Assembly (NCBI RefSeq): GCF_040394755.1
Contig: NZ_JBEBRQ010000007.1
DNA: 64,000 nucleotides
Direction: 5' to 3' (one strand)
Source of the DNA: Castellaniella defragrans_A
Lineage (GTDB): Bacteria > Pseudomonadota > Gammaproteobacteria > Burkholderiales > Burkholderiaceae_B
This document shows positions 43,747 to 52,784 of the stretch, piece after piece. The position numbers were made by a program, and so were the translations under genes. The notes under the pieces are model-generated. The model had not been told where the DNA came from, searched no databases, and was given only the letters and a program-made list of their open reading frames with translations. The stretch's first letter is position 1; every line of letters begins with the position of its first letter.

Positions 43747-45061
43747 TTCGCAAACGCTGTTGCTGGACATCGAATCGCTGGATCTCGAAGGGCAGGGGGT
43801 GGCACATCACGAGGGCAAGGTCGCTTTCGTGGAAGGCGCCTTGCCGGGCGAGCGCGTCCTGGCCCGCGTCGTGCGCCGCAAGCCTTCTTTCGACAAGGCG
43901 CGCATCGAGCGCATCGTCCGATCCTCGTCCCAGCGGGTCCAGCCGCCTTGTCCGCATTTCGGGACCTGCGGGGGCTGCGCCATGCAGCACCTCGAACCTG
44001 CGGCCCAGATGGCGATCAAGCAGCGCGCGCTGGAGGACGCCCTGGAACACATCGGCAAGGTCCGGGCGGGTCAGATCCTGCCCGCCTTGCAGGGGCCCGG
44101 CCTGGGCTACCGTCACCGCGCCCGCCTGTCGGTGCGGCTGGTGCCCAAGAAAGGCGGGGTGCTGGTCGGGTTCCGCGAACGCAACAGCAGCTATGTGGCC
44201 GATATCCGGCAGTGCCTGGTGCTGCCGCCGCATGTATCCGCGCTGCTCGTGCCCCTGCGCGCGCTGGTCGGAAGTCTGTCGCGCCCCGAGCGCATCCCGC
44301 AGATCGAGGTGGCGGTCGGCGATCAGGCGACCGTCCTGTCCCTGCGCCATCTCGAACCGCTCGTCGATGCCGACCTGGATCTCCTGCGCGCGTTCGCCCG
44401 GACGCACGGGGTGGTCTGGTGGTTGCAGCCCAAGGGGCCCGATTCGGCCCATCCCCTCGATCCCGAGGATGGTGACCGGCTGGCCTACGCCTTGCCGGTG
44501 TATGGCTTGCGCATGCATTACCGGCCGACCGATTTCACGCAGGTCAATCCATACGTCAATCAAACCCTGGTGTTTCGCGCGTTGAGTCTGCTCGCGGCTG
44601 GTGCTCAGGATCGCGTGGCCGACATGTTCTGCGGCCTGGGCAATTTCAGCCTGCCCCTGGCCACGGTGGTCCACGAGGTCGTGGGAATCGAGGGCAGCGC
44701 CGCGCTGGTGCGGCGGGCCCGGGAGGATGCGGCGCGTCAGGGCCTGGATGGGCGGGCCTCGTTTTCCGAGCTGAATCTGTTCGAAATCGATGCGGATTGG
44801 CTGCGCAGCCAGGGACATTTCGACCGGATGCTGATCGACCCGCCGCGCGAGGGCGCGCTGGCGCTGGCCCATGCCCTGGCGGCCCTGGCGCCGGACGAAC
44901 GACCCCGGCGCGTGGTGTATGTCTCCTGTAATCCCGCCACGCTGGCGCGCGATGCGGGCATCCTGCACCATGTCGGCGGCTGGACGCTGAAGGCCGCTGG
45001 CGCGGTGAACATGTTCCCGCATACGGCGCACATCGAATCCATCGCCGTGTTCGAGTCATGA
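43739..45061 (+). CDS. rlmD: 23S rRNA (uracil-1939-C5)-methyltransferase RlmD
   Basis: A 440-residue SAM-dependent RNA methyltransferase. An N-terminal TRAM domain is followed by a 4Fe-4S cluster site, C71, C77, C80 and C159 (CPHFGTCGGC and RQCLVLP). The methyltransferase core has DMFCGLGNFSLPLA, LIDPPREG and the catalytic nucleophile in VSCNPATLARD. It modifies U1939 of 23S rRNA; the fourth cluster cysteine and the length favour RlmD over RlmCD or TrmA. The start overlaps the exonuclease gene by eight bases and its stop overlaps the MFS gene start. Confidence 0.94.
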   Translation: MPDSQTLLLDIESLDLEGQGVAHHEGKVAFVEGALPGERVLARVVRRKPSFDKARIERIVRSSSQRVQPPCPHFGTCGGCAMQHLEPAAQMAIKQRALEDALEHIGKVRAGQILPALQGPGLGYRHRARLSVRLVPKKGGVLVGFRERNSSYVADIRQCLVLPPHVSALLVPLRALVGSLSRPERIPQIEVAVGDQATVLSLRHLEPLVDADLDLLRAFARTHGVVWWLQPKGPDSAHPLDPEDGDRLAYALPVYGLRMHYRPTDFTQVNPYVNQTLVFRALSLLAAGAQDRVADMFCGLGNFSLPLATVVHEVVGIEGSAALVRRAREDAARQGLDGRASFSELNLFEIDADWLRSQGHFDRMLIDPPREGALALAHALAALAPDERPRRVVYVSCNPATLARDAGILHHVGGWTLKAAGAVNMFPHTAHIESIAVFES

Positions 45062-46257
45062 GCAGTCCGAACGGGCGCGCCATTCCCCGCACCGTGTGGA
45101 TGCTGGGTCTGGTCAGCCTGTTCATGGACATGTCCTCGGAATTGATCCACAGCCTGCTGCCTATTTTTCTGGTATCGGGGCTGGGGGCGAGCATGCTGGC
45201 CGTGGGCGTGATCGAAGGCGTGGCCGAGGCAGCCTCGCTGGTCGTCAAGATTTTTTCGGGGGCCATCAGCGATTTCCTCGGACGCCGCAAGGGCCTGCTG
45301 CTGGCTGGCTACGGCCTGGCCGCGCTCAGCAAACCTTTATTTCCCCTGGCTGCTTCGGTGGATATGGTGTTCGGCGCGCGGTTCATCGACCGGATCGGCA
45401 AGGGAATCCGAGGTGCGCCGCGCGATGCGCTCATCGCCGATGTGACTCCGCCATCGATTCGGGGCGCGGCCTTTGGCTTGCGGCAGTCCATGGATACGGT
45501 GGGCGCCGTGCTCGGCCCGGGCCTGGCGATCCTCTATATGTTGGTATTCACGGATGTCCGGATGGTCCTGTGGCTTGCGGTGGTGCCGGCTGCTGCGGCG
45601 ATGGTGCTGCTGGTCTGGGGGGTCCACGAGCCGCGCGGCGGCCCGCGCACGGCGCGGCCGTTGCGTTCACCCATCCACTGGCGCGTGGCGCGGGATTTCG
45701 AGGCCGCCTATTGGCGGGTCGTGGTGATCGGTGCCGTCTTTACACTGGCGCGCTTCAGCGAGGCCTTCCTGATTCTGCGCGCGTACGATATGGGCCTGGG
45801 CACCGCCTGGGCGCCGCTGGTCATGATCGTCATGGCGGTTTTCTTTACCTTGTCGGCCTATCCGGCCGGCTGGTTGTCGGATCGCGTGCCGCGCACCGCC
45901 GTGCTGGCGGTCGGGCTTGCGCTGCTGATTCTGGCCGATCTTGCCCTGGCGGTCGATGGCGGCGGGACGTGGTTCCTGCTGGCGGGGGCTGCGCTCTGGG
46001 GACTGCACATGGGATTCAGCCAGGGCATTCTGGCGGCAATGGTCGCCGATGCGACGCCAGCCGGCCTCAAGGGGACTGCCTTCGGAATCTTCAATCTGGT
46101 GGGCGGCGTGTGCGTGCTGCTGGCGAGCGTGCTGGCGGGGTGGTTGTGGCAGTCCTGGGGAGCCTCATCGACCTTCCTGGCCGGCGCGGCTCTGGCTGTG
46201 CTCGCGCTGCTGATTCTGACCGCGAGCGGGCGCTCCAGGGGTAGCGCCCGCCGCTGA
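45058..46257 (+). CDS. Major facilitator superfamily transporter
   Basis: A 399-residue inner membrane carrier with twelve predicted spans. SLFMDMSSELIHSLLPIFL is the first span with its conserved acidic face, and SDFLGRRKGLLLAGYG is the loop 2-3 motif A. RIGKGIRGAPRDALIADVTP is a strongly conserved cytoplasmic segment of one uncharacterised MFS subgroup. It ends in a basic tail. Drug or metabolite efflux is likely but the substrate is unknown. The ATG overlaps the rlmD stop, the last link in a coupled series from surE. It converges on argH with 16 bases between the stops. Confidence 0.9.
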   Translation: MSSPNGRAIPRTVWMLGLVSLFMDMSSELIHSLLPIFLVSGLGASMLAVGVIEGVAEAASLVVKIFSGAISDFLGRRKGLLLAGYGLAALSKPLFPLAASVDMVFGARFIDRIGKGIRGAPRDALIADVTPPSIRGAAFGLRQSMDTVGAVLGPGLAILYMLVFTDVRMVLWLAVVPAAAAMVLLVWGVHEPRGGPRTARPLRSPIHWRVARDFEAAYWRVVVIGAVFTLARFSEAFLILRAYDMGLGTAWAPLVMIVMAVFFTLSAYPAGWLSDRVPRTAVLAVGLALLILADLALAVDGGGTWFLLAGAALWGLHMGFSQGILAAMVADATPAGLKGTAFGIFNLVGGVCVLLASVLAGWLWQSWGASSTFLAGAALAVLALLILTASGRSRGSARR

Positions 46258-46273
46258 AATAGCGGTATGCCGG

Positions 46274-47692
46274 TCAGCGCGCCTCGTCCAGGATACGTTT
46301 TGCCTCGGCGCGTACACGCTCGGGCGCGGTGCCGCCGATGTGCTTGCGCGCCGCCACCGAGCCTTCGAGGGTCAGGACCTGGAACACATCCTCGCCGATG
46401 GCGGCGTGGAATCCGCGCAGCGCCTCCAGGCTCAGGTCGGCCAGGTCGCAGCCGCGCTCCTCGCAGGTGCGCACGGCCAGGGCCACGGTTTCGTGCGCGT
46501 CGCGAAAGGGCACGCCTTTCTTGACGAGATAGTCGGCCAGGTCGGTGGCGGTGGCGTAGCCCTGTAGCGCCGCGCTGCGCATGGCCTCGGCCTTGACGCG
46601 CACACCGCCGATCATGTCGACGAAGATCGTCAGCGTGTCGCGGATGGTGTCGGCGGTGTCGAACAGGCCTTCCTTGTCTTCCTGGTTGTCCTTGTTGTAG
46701 GCCAGGGGCTGGCCTTTCATCAGGGTCAGCAGGGCGACCAGATGGCCGTTGACGCGCCCGGTCTTGCCGCGCGCGAGTTCCGGGACATCGGGATTCTTTT
46801 TCTGGGGCATGATCGAGCTGCCGGTGCAGAAGCGGTCGGCCAGATCGATGAAGCCCACGCGCGGGCTCATCCACAGCACCAGTTCCTCGGACAGGCGCGA
46901 GATGTGCGTCATGATCAGGGCTGCCGCCGCGCAGAATTCGATCGCGAAGTCGCGGTCGGACACGGCGTCGAGCGAGTTGCGGCAGACCTCGTCGAAGCCC
47001 AGGGCGCGGGCGACGCGTTCACGGTCGATGGGATAGCTGGTGCCGGCCAGGGCGGCGGCGCCCAGTGGCAGGCGGTTGACGCGGCGGCGGCAGTCGGCCA
47101 GGCGTTCAGCATCGCGGCCGAACATTTCGGCATAGGCGAGTAGATGATGGCCGAAGGTGACCGGCTGGGCGACCTGCAGGTGGGTGAAACCGGGCAGGAT
47201 GGTGTCCGCGTGCGTCAGGGCCAGTTCGGCCAGCCGCGCGCGCAGCGCGCGCAGCAGTCCGGTCGACAGGTCGATTTCGTGGCGCAGCCACAGGCGGATG
47301 TCGGTGGCTACCTGATCATTGCGCGAGCGGCCGGTGTGCAGCCGTTTGCCGGCATCGCCGATGAGTTCGACCAGACGCTTTTCGATGTTCAGGTGCACGT
47401 CTTCGAGGTCCAGCGACCAGGTGAAGCGGCCCGCCTGGATTTCCTCGAGGATGGCGGCCATGCCGCGCTGGATGTCGGCGAGGTCCTGGGCGCTGATGAG
47501 GCCGATGGACGCCAGCATCTCGGCATGCGCGAGCGAACCCTGGATGTCGAAGGCGGCCATGCGCTGGTCGAACCCGACCGAAGCGGTATAGCGCTTGACC
47601 AAGTCCGAAACCGGCTCGGAAAAACGCGCGGACCAGGCCTGCGATTTGTTGTCGAACTGGTTATGGGGGGAGGGGGGATTGGTATTTGCCAT
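46274..47692 (-). CDS. argH: Argininosuccinate lyase
   Basis: A 472-residue fumarase/aspartase-superfamily enzyme that splits argininosuccinate into arginine and fumarate, the last step of arginine synthesis. The superfamily signature GSSIMPQKKNPD carries the catalytic serine loop. LHTGRSRNDQVATD and LPGFTHLQVAQPVTFGHH hold the other active-site residues. The ATG was chosen to give MANTNPPSPHNQF before the conserved NKSQAWSARF; upstream codons in frame are not conserved. It is divergent from the PII gene and shows no coupling to other arginine genes here. Confidence 0.96.
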   Translation of the reverse strand: MANTNPPSPHNQFDNKSQAWSARFSEPVSDLVKRYTASVGFDQRMAAFDIQGSLAHAEMLASIGLISAQDLADIQRGMAAILEEIQAGRFTWSLDLEDVHLNIEKRLVELIGDAGKRLHTGRSRNDQVATDIRLWLRHEIDLSTGLLRALRARLAELALTHADTILPGFTHLQVAQPVTFGHHLLAYAEMFGRDAERLADCRRRVNRLPLGAAALAGTSYPIDRERVARALGFDEVCRNSLDAVSDRDFAIEFCAAAALIMTHISRLSEELVLWMSPRVGFIDLADRFCTGSSIMPQKKNPDVPELARGKTGRVNGHLVALLTLMKGQPLAYNKDNQEDKEGLFDTADTIRDTLTIFVDMIGGVRVKAEAMRSAALQGYATATDLADYLVKKGVPFRDAHETVALAVRTCEERGCDLADLSLEALRGFHAAIGEDVFQVLTLEGSVAARKHIGGTAPERVRAEAKRILDEAR

Positions 47693-47817
47693 AGTGGCGG
47701 AATTATAAAGGCTCGGGGCTTGCCCGGTTGCCAACGCGCGCTGCCCGGCTGGCCGGTGCGTTATATTTGAGTTTTCCGGCGGGTTTGGATTTGGATACCA
47801 CGATGGCACAGCACGAC

Positions 47818-48156
47818 ATGAAGCAGATCACCGCGATCATCAAACCGTTCAAGCTCGATGAGGTGCGCGAGGCTTTGTCGGAACTTGGCGTCAATGGCCT
47901 CACGGTCATCGAGGTCAAGGGTTTCGGGCGCCAGAAGGGGCATACCGAGCTCTACCGCGGCGCGGAATATGTCGTCGATTTCCTGCCCAAGATCCGTATC
48001 GATGTGGTGGTGGCGGCCGATCAGGTCGAGACCATGATCGAGGCCATCATCAAGGCCGCGCATACGGGCAAGATCGGTGACGGCAAGATCTTCGTCACGC
48101 CGGTCGAGCAGGCGGTGCGCATCCGCACGGGGGAAAGCGGCATCGAAGCCCTGTAG
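47818..48156 (+). CDS. glnB: Nitrogen regulatory protein PII
   Basis: A 112-residue trimeric signal protein that senses 2-oxoglutarate and ATP/ADP and controls glutamine synthetase adenylylation and NtrB. The T-loop has Y51, the uridylylation site, in YRGAEYVVDF, and the B-loop TGKIGDGKIFV is intact. An ATG 15 bases earlier would add five residues (MAQHD); the usual PII length of 112 favours the later one, though neither has a strong ribosome-binding site. No amtB is adjacent, which favours a GlnB rather than GlnK role. The pseudouridine synthase gene follows seven bases later. Confidence 0.94.
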   Translation: MKQITAIIKPFKLDEVREALSELGVNGLTVIEVKGFGRQKGHTELYRGAEYVVDFLPKIRIDVVVAADQVETMIEAIIKAAHTGKIGDGKIFVTPVEQAVRIRTGESGIEAL

Positions 48157-48163
48157 CGCCTTT

Positions 48164-48895
48164 ATGGAACCCGTTCGCATCTCCAAGCTGATGGCCCAGC
48201 GCGGCCTGTGCTCGCGCCGCGAGGCCGACGCCTACATCGAGCGCGGCTGGGTCCGCGTCGATGGCGTGATCGTCCGCGAGCTGGGCAGCAAAGCCGCCCC
48301 CACGGCCCGCATCACGCTCGAGCGTCAGGCCGAGCGCCGCCAGACCGGCAAGATCACCATCATCCTCAACAAGCCCGTCGGCTATGTCTCGCACCAGTCC
48401 GACAAGGGCTACCGGACGGCGGCCTCGCTGATCCAGGCGCGCACCCAGTATCATGCGGGCCGTGGCGGGCCGGTGTTCGACCCCGCGCACTTGCGGGGTC
48501 TGGCGCCCGCCGGGCGCCTGGACATCGATTCCCAGGGCCTGCTGGTGCTGACCCAGGACGGCCGGATCGCGCGCCGCCTCATCGGCGAGGACTCCGACCT
48601 GGAAAAGGAGTATCTCGTGCGCGTCGAGGGACGCCTGGCGGGCAATGGCCTGGCCCTGCTCAATCACGGCCTGATCCTCGACGGCCAGCCCTTGCGGCCC
48701 GCCCGGGTGGCGTGGCAGAACCAGGACCAACTGCATTTCATCCTGCGCGAGGGCCGCAAGCGTCAGATCCGCCGCATGTGCGAGCTGGTCGGCCTCAAAG
48801 TAGTCGGCCTCAAGCGCGTGCGCATGGGCGGCGTGGTGCTGGGCGACCTGCCGCCCGGCCAGTGGCGCTATTTGCGCGAGGGCGAGCGCTTCTGA
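48164..48895 (+). CDS. rluF: RluF-like pseudouridine synthase (RsuA family)
   Basis: A 243-residue RNA-modifying enzyme. An N-terminal S4 domain (ISKLMAQRGLCSRREADAYI) precedes the catalytic domain, where D120 in GRLDIDSQGLLVLTQDG is the nucleophile. NKPVGYVSHQ and EGRKRQIRRMCELVG are the other motifs of the RsuA/RluB/E/F family. The two-branch assignment to RluF, acting on U2604 of 23S rRNA, rests on the length and the YRTAASLI region and is less certain than the family. Its last 28 bases overlap the converging rlmJ gene. Confidence 0.88.
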   Translation: MEPVRISKLMAQRGLCSRREADAYIERGWVRVDGVIVRELGSKAAPTARITLERQAERRQTGKITIILNKPVGYVSHQSDKGYRTAASLIQARTQYHAGRGGPVFDPAHLRGLAPAGRLDIDSQGLLVLTQDGRIARRLIGEDSDLEKEYLVRVEGRLAGNGLALLNHGLILDGQPLRPARVAWQNQDQLHFILREGRKRQIRRMCELVGLKVVGLKRVRMGGVVLGDLPPGQWRYLREGERF

Positions 48896-49746
48896 GCCTC
48901 GCCGCGCGTCAGTGTATGGCGCGCATGGCCGTCCTGCGCCAGCTTGTCGCGCAGCCAGGGCAGGGCGGCCTGCAATTCCTCATGCAGCGTCCAGGGCGGA
49001 TTGACCACGAACATGCCGCTGCCGTGCAGCCCCAGGCCGTCGGCGGCGGGCTTGCGCACGGTCAGGGTGGCATGCACCCAGTCGACGGGCAGGCGCTCCA
49101 GGGCGCGTGCCAGCTCGTGCGCCTGCGCGCGCTGCACCAGGGGATACCACACGGCATAACAGCCTTGGGCGAAGCGTTGCAGCCCATCGCGCACGGCCTG
49201 TAGTGTCTTGCGGTAGTCCTGCTTGTCCTCGTAGGACGGATCGATGAGGATCAGGCCGCGCCGGGGCGGCGGCGGCAGCAGCCGGCGGATGCCCGCGAAA
49301 CCGTCCTCCCGGGCGATGAGGGTCTGGCTCTGGGCCTGACGGCCCTGGCGCCGGATCGTCTCGCTCAGTACCTCGATCTCGGTGGGGTGGAGTTCGAACA
49401 GCCGCAGCCGGTCGCCGGAGCGCATCAGGTGCAGGGCAAGGCAGGGCGAACCCGGATAGAGCCGGGCCACGCCATCGGGATTGAAAGCCTGGACCGCCAG
49501 CAGGTAGCGTTCCACCAGAGCGGGCGGATTCGGGTGCCCGAGCAGGCGGTCCAGACCGTCGGCTACTTCGCCGCTCTGGCCGGCCCATTCACCGTCCAGG
49601 GCATAGAGGCCGGCACCGGCATGCGTATCGATGACCCAGTAGGGGGCGTCCTTGCGGCCGTAATAGTCGAGGATTTGCGCCAGGATGGCGTGTTTGAGGA
49701 CGTCCGCATGGTTGGCGGCATGGAAGGCATGGCGGTAGCTGAACAC
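48868..49746 (-). CDS. rlmJ: 23S rRNA (adenine-2030-N6)-methyltransferase RlmJ
   Basis: A 292-residue methyltransferase. The start FSYRHAFHAANHADVLKH is strongly conserved in RlmJ (YhiR). DTHAGAGLYAL is part of the SAM site, and ILIDPSYEDKQDY holds the catalytic DPPY-like motif of N6-adenine methyltransferases. NPPWTLHEELQAALPWL near the C terminus is also typical. It modifies A2030 of 23S rRNA. The 3' end overlaps the pseudouridine synthase gene on the other strand by 28 bases. The ugpQ gene upstream on the same strand ends eight bases before this start. Confidence 0.94.
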   Translation of the reverse strand: MFSYRHAFHAANHADVLKHAILAQILDYYGRKDAPYWVIDTHAGAGLYALDGEWAGQSGEVADGLDRLLGHPNPPALVERYLLAVQAFNPDGVARLYPGSPCLALHLMRSGDRLRLFELHPTEIEVLSETIRRQGRQAQSQTLIAREDGFAGIRRLLPPPPRRGLILIDPSYEDKQDYRKTLQAVRDGLQRFAQGCYAVWYPLVQRAQAHELARALERLPVDWVHATLTVRKPAADGLGLHGSGMFVVNPPWTLHEELQAALPWLRDKLAQDGHARHTLTRGEAQKRSPSRK

Positions 49747-49754
49747 GCGGGATC

Positions 49755-50522
49755 CTATGACTGTGCGCTGGGCGCGATTGATTTGAGAGTGTCGAGTTCG
49801 TCGGTAAACAGGGCATGGCAGCCCCAGGCGAACAATTCGCGGGCGCGAGCTGCGTCATTGACGGTCCAGGCTGCCAGGGCGAAACCCCGGCCCAGGATAT
49901 CGGCCACGGCGTCGCGCTGCGCGTGGCGTTGATCGATGTGCAGGCCGATGCAGTCCAGGCCTCGGGCACGGTCATGCCAGTCGGCGGGCACCGGCCCGGC
50001 GATCAGCAGGGCGCGCGGCAAGCGGGGCGCCGCCACGCGTGCCGCCTGCAGCGCAAGCTCGGAAAATGAGGACAGCAAAGGCGGCGGGTTCGCACCTTGC
50101 CACAGGCCCGCGGCAAGCGTCGCGACCCGTGCGCCTGTGCGCGTGTCCTCGCCAGGGCAGGGTTTGATTTCGATGTTGCTGCACAGGCCGTTGGCCAGCG
50201 TATAGCGAGCGGCGGCATAGAGGGTGGCCAGAGGTTCCCCCGCGAATGCCGGCCCATGCCAGGCGCCAAAATCCAGTTCCGCCAGGGTCCGCCAGGCGAG
50301 ACTCGCCGCTGCGCCCCGGCCGCTGGAAGTCCGGTCCACGGTGTCATCGTGCAGCAGGATGGGGACCCCATCGGCGCTCAGCTTGACGTCGTATTCCATC
50401 ATCCGGTAGCCATGCGCCGCGCCGGTCCGGATCGCCGCCAGGGTGTTTTCGGGCGCCAAGCGCCCGCCGCCGCGATGGGCGATCAGGGCGGGGTAGGGCC
50501 AGGGCGTGGAGAGAGCGGTCAT
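49755..50522 (-). CDS. ugpQ: Glycerophosphodiester phosphodiesterase (UgpQ-like)
   Basis: A 255-residue cytoplasmic GDPD-family enzyme. H16 in LIAHRGGGRLAPENT is catalytic, and MEYDVKLSADGVPILLHDD holds the metal-binding acidic residues and second histidine. NIEIKPCPGEDTRTG, FAWTVN-like AAWTVNDAARARELFAWG and ALFTDELD are also conserved. It hydrolyses glycerophosphodiesters from phospholipid turnover to glycerol-3-phosphate and alcohol. No signal peptide is seen, like UgpQ and unlike GlpQ. In-frame ATGs 39 and 42 bases upstream have a weak AAGG before them and would add about 14 residues, so the start is not certain. Confidence 0.92.
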   Translation of the reverse strand: MTALSTPWPYPALIAHRGGGRLAPENTLAAIRTGAAHGYRMMEYDVKLSADGVPILLHDDTVDRTSSGRGAAASLAWRTLAELDFGAWHGPAFAGEPLATLYAAARYTLANGLCSNIEIKPCPGEDTRTGARVATLAAGLWQGANPPPLLSSFSELALQAARVAAPRLPRALLIAGPVPADWHDRARGLDCIGLHIDQRHAQRDAVADILGRGFALAAWTVNDAARARELFAWGCHALFTDELDTLKSIAPSAQS

Positions 50523-50669
50523 GCGGCGCGGGGGCAGGCGGCGGGTCAGGTGTGAACACATCATTCTAGCCTTGGATAGGTTGCCGCCGCGAGACGCGCG
50601 GCGACCAATGGTAAACTGCGAAAAATTTGCAGCGAGGCCAACAGGGCCGCGCTCTCCGGCAGGTGACCC

Positions 50670-52628
50670 ATGTTTGATTTCATCCGTACGCATCAACGCC
50701 TGATGCAATTGATCCTCTTGATTCTGGTGGTGCCTTCTTTCGTCCTGATCGGCGTGAGCGGCTATTCCACCTATGTATCCGGCGATCATGCCATCGCGGA
50801 GGTCGGCAAGGCCTCGGTGACCCAGGATGAGTTCGACGAGGCGCGTCGCAACCAGCTCCAGCAGATGCAAGCCAGCAGCCAGGGACGCTTCGACCCGGCC
50901 CTGCTCGACAACCCGCAGGCGCGCCGCGCCTTGCTGGATCAGCTCATCGACCGCCGCGTGCAGATCCTGGTGGCGGCCGACAAGCATTTCAGCGTGTCGG
51001 ACGGCGCCCTGAGGCGGGATATCGCCGCGATGCCGCAAATGCAGGTCGAAGGCCAGTTTTCTGCCGATCGCTATAACGAGGTTCTGGCCGCGGCCGGTCT
51101 GACGCCGCGCGATTTCGAGGCGGGCCAGCGGGCCGAGCTGGCGCTGGGCCGGGTGCTGGGGCCCGTGGGGGCGACGGCCGGCTTGCCCCAGCCGGTGCTC
51201 GACGGCATCAAGCGCGCGCTCACCGAAGAACGCACGGTCGCCCTGCGTGTCTTTAAGCCCGCCGATCACGCCGATGGCGTCCGGGTCGAGGATCAGGACA
51301 TCCAGGCCTGGTATGACGCCAACCAGGACGAATTGCGCCTGCCCGAGCAGGTTTCGGCTTACTACATCGTCCTCGACGAGGCAGCCGCCCTGGCCGGCGT
51401 GCCGACGGTTGACGAGGCGCGGCTCAAGGAATACTACGAGCAGAACAAGGCCAAGTACGTGCTCCCCGCCAGGATCAACGTCAGCCATATTCTGATCAAG
51501 CTGCCGGCCGGCGCGACCGACGATGTTGACCGTCAGGCGCTGGCCAAGGCCAAGGATCTGGCCGAGCGCGCGCGTGCCGAGCCCTCGCAGTTCGCCGAGC
51601 TGGCGCGCAAAGAATCCCAGGATGCTGGCACGGCCCGCAATGGCGGTGAGCTGGGCTGGGTCCAGCGCGGTGTCTGGCCGCTGAATCTCGAACAGGCGGT
51701 CTTTGCCTTGTCCAAGGGCGAGATCTCCGACCCGGTCAAGGGCCAGGACGGCTACCATGTCTTTATCGTGAACGACAAACAGGCCGAAAAGGGCGAGACT
51801 TTCGCCGAGGCTCGTCCCAAGATCGAGGACGAGGTCAGGCATCAGCTCGCCGCCGAGCGTTTCGCCGATATGGCCACCAAGCTCACCGGCCTCGTGTATG
51901 ACAATTCCACCAGTCTCGAGCCGGCCGCCAAGGCCCTGGGCCTGGAGTTGCGTCACGCCACAGGGATTGCGCGCGACCGTCTGCTCGACAAGGACGATGC
52001 GGGTCCTCAGGCGGCATCGGCGTCCCCCGATGTGGCCCTCCTGGGCGATGTTCGCGTGCGTCAGGCGCTGTTCAGCAGCCAGGTCCTGGCCGACAAGCAG
52101 AATTCCGGCGTGATCGAGATTTCGCCCGACACCATGCTGGCCGTCCGGGTCGATACTGTCGAGCCGGCTCACGTGCCGGCCCTGGACCTGGTCCGGGACC
52201 GGATCCGCGAACGCCTGGTCGCCGAGCGTACGCAGCAGGCCACGGTTGCGGCCGGTGAGGCGGCGCTGCTGGCTCTGCAGGGCGCGCAGGAACCTTCCGC
52301 CGAGGGCTTTGGCGAGCCTCTGGCGATCAGCCGCCTGAATCCGATGGGTTTGAGCAAAACCGTGCTGGATACGGCTTTCGGGGCGCCGGCCGTCAAGCTC
52401 CCGGCTTTTGCCGGCACGGCCTTGCCACAGGGCTATGTGATCGTTCGCGTCGATCAGGTCCAGGATGGCACCACGGACAACCCCGCCCTGGACGGGCTGG
52501 GCGCGCAGCTGGCGCAAGTCTGGGCGGGCACCGAGGAGCGTGCCGTCATGGCGGGCCTGCGTCACCAGCTCCAGGTCAGGCTCACTCCCGAAGGCGAAAA
52601 AATGATCGCGGGCGAGGAACAGCGTTGA
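50670..52628 (+). CDS. ppiD: Periplasmic folding chaperone / peptidyl-prolyl isomerase PpiD
   Basis: A 652-residue protein anchored by one N-terminal membrane span (residues about 11-30, LMQLILLILVVPSFVLIGV), with the rest in the periplasm. A SurA-like chaperone region precedes a parvulin domain at about 265-365, beginning INVSHILIKLP and ending DGYHVFIVNDKQ. The parvulin core GGELGWVQRGVWPLNLEQAVF is intact. PpiD helps proteins leaving the Sec translocon fold in the envelope. The start FDFIRTHQRLMQL is typical of betaproteobacterial PpiD. A clear terminator follows, so it is probably a single-gene unit. Confidence 0.95.
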   Translation: MFDFIRTHQRLMQLILLILVVPSFVLIGVSGYSTYVSGDHAIAEVGKASVTQDEFDEARRNQLQQMQASSQGRFDPALLDNPQARRALLDQLIDRRVQILVAADKHFSVSDGALRRDIAAMPQMQVEGQFSADRYNEVLAAAGLTPRDFEAGQRAELALGRVLGPVGATAGLPQPVLDGIKRALTEERTVALRVFKPADHADGVRVEDQDIQAWYDANQDELRLPEQVSAYYIVLDEAAALAGVPTVDEARLKEYYEQNKAKYVLPARINVSHILIKLPAGATDDVDRQALAKAKDLAERARAEPSQFAELARKESQDAGTARNGGELGWVQRGVWPLNLEQAVFALSKGEISDPVKGQDGYHVFIVNDKQAEKGETFAEARPKIEDEVRHQLAAERFADMATKLTGLVYDNSTSLEPAAKALGLELRHATGIARDRLLDKDDAGPQAASASPDVALLGDVRVRQALFSSQVLADKQNSGVIEISPDTMLAVRVDTVEPAHVPALDLVRDRIRERLVAERTQQATVAAGEAALLALQGAQEPSAEGFGEPLAISRLNPMGLSKTVLDTAFGAPAVKLPAFAGTALPQGYVIVRVDQVQDGTTDNPALDGLGAQLAQVWAGTEERAVMAGLRHQLQVRLTPEGEKMIAGEEQR

Positions 52629-52665
52629 CCGCTTGTCCGGATTTTTGCTTTTGAGCGATGCGTCG

Positions 52666-52697
52666 GGGCCTGATCGAATTCAGGCCCTGTTTTTTAT
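52666..52697 (+). terminator. Intrinsic terminator after ppiD
   Basis: GGGCCTGA and TCAGGCCC form an eight-base stem with a six-base loop, followed by TGTTTTTTATT. Position and T-run fit a rho-independent terminator for ppiD. Confidence 0.85.
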
Positions 52698-52784
52698 TGC
52701 GCGCCTAGCGTGTGGTCTTTCGTATCAGCGCGATCCGAAGGTCTGGCGATATCGACGCACAGTAAGCAATGATCCGCCGGCCCT

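Noticed and set aside
50600..52565. Long minus-strand open frame running through ppiD into ugpQ
   Set aside because: Only the final 255 codons match a real protein (UgpQ); the remainder is antisense to ppiD.
52698..52784. Possible tRNA or small RNA between ppiD and spoT
   Set aside because: No cloverleaf, no TTCGAATC-type T-loop and no CCA end could be fitted.
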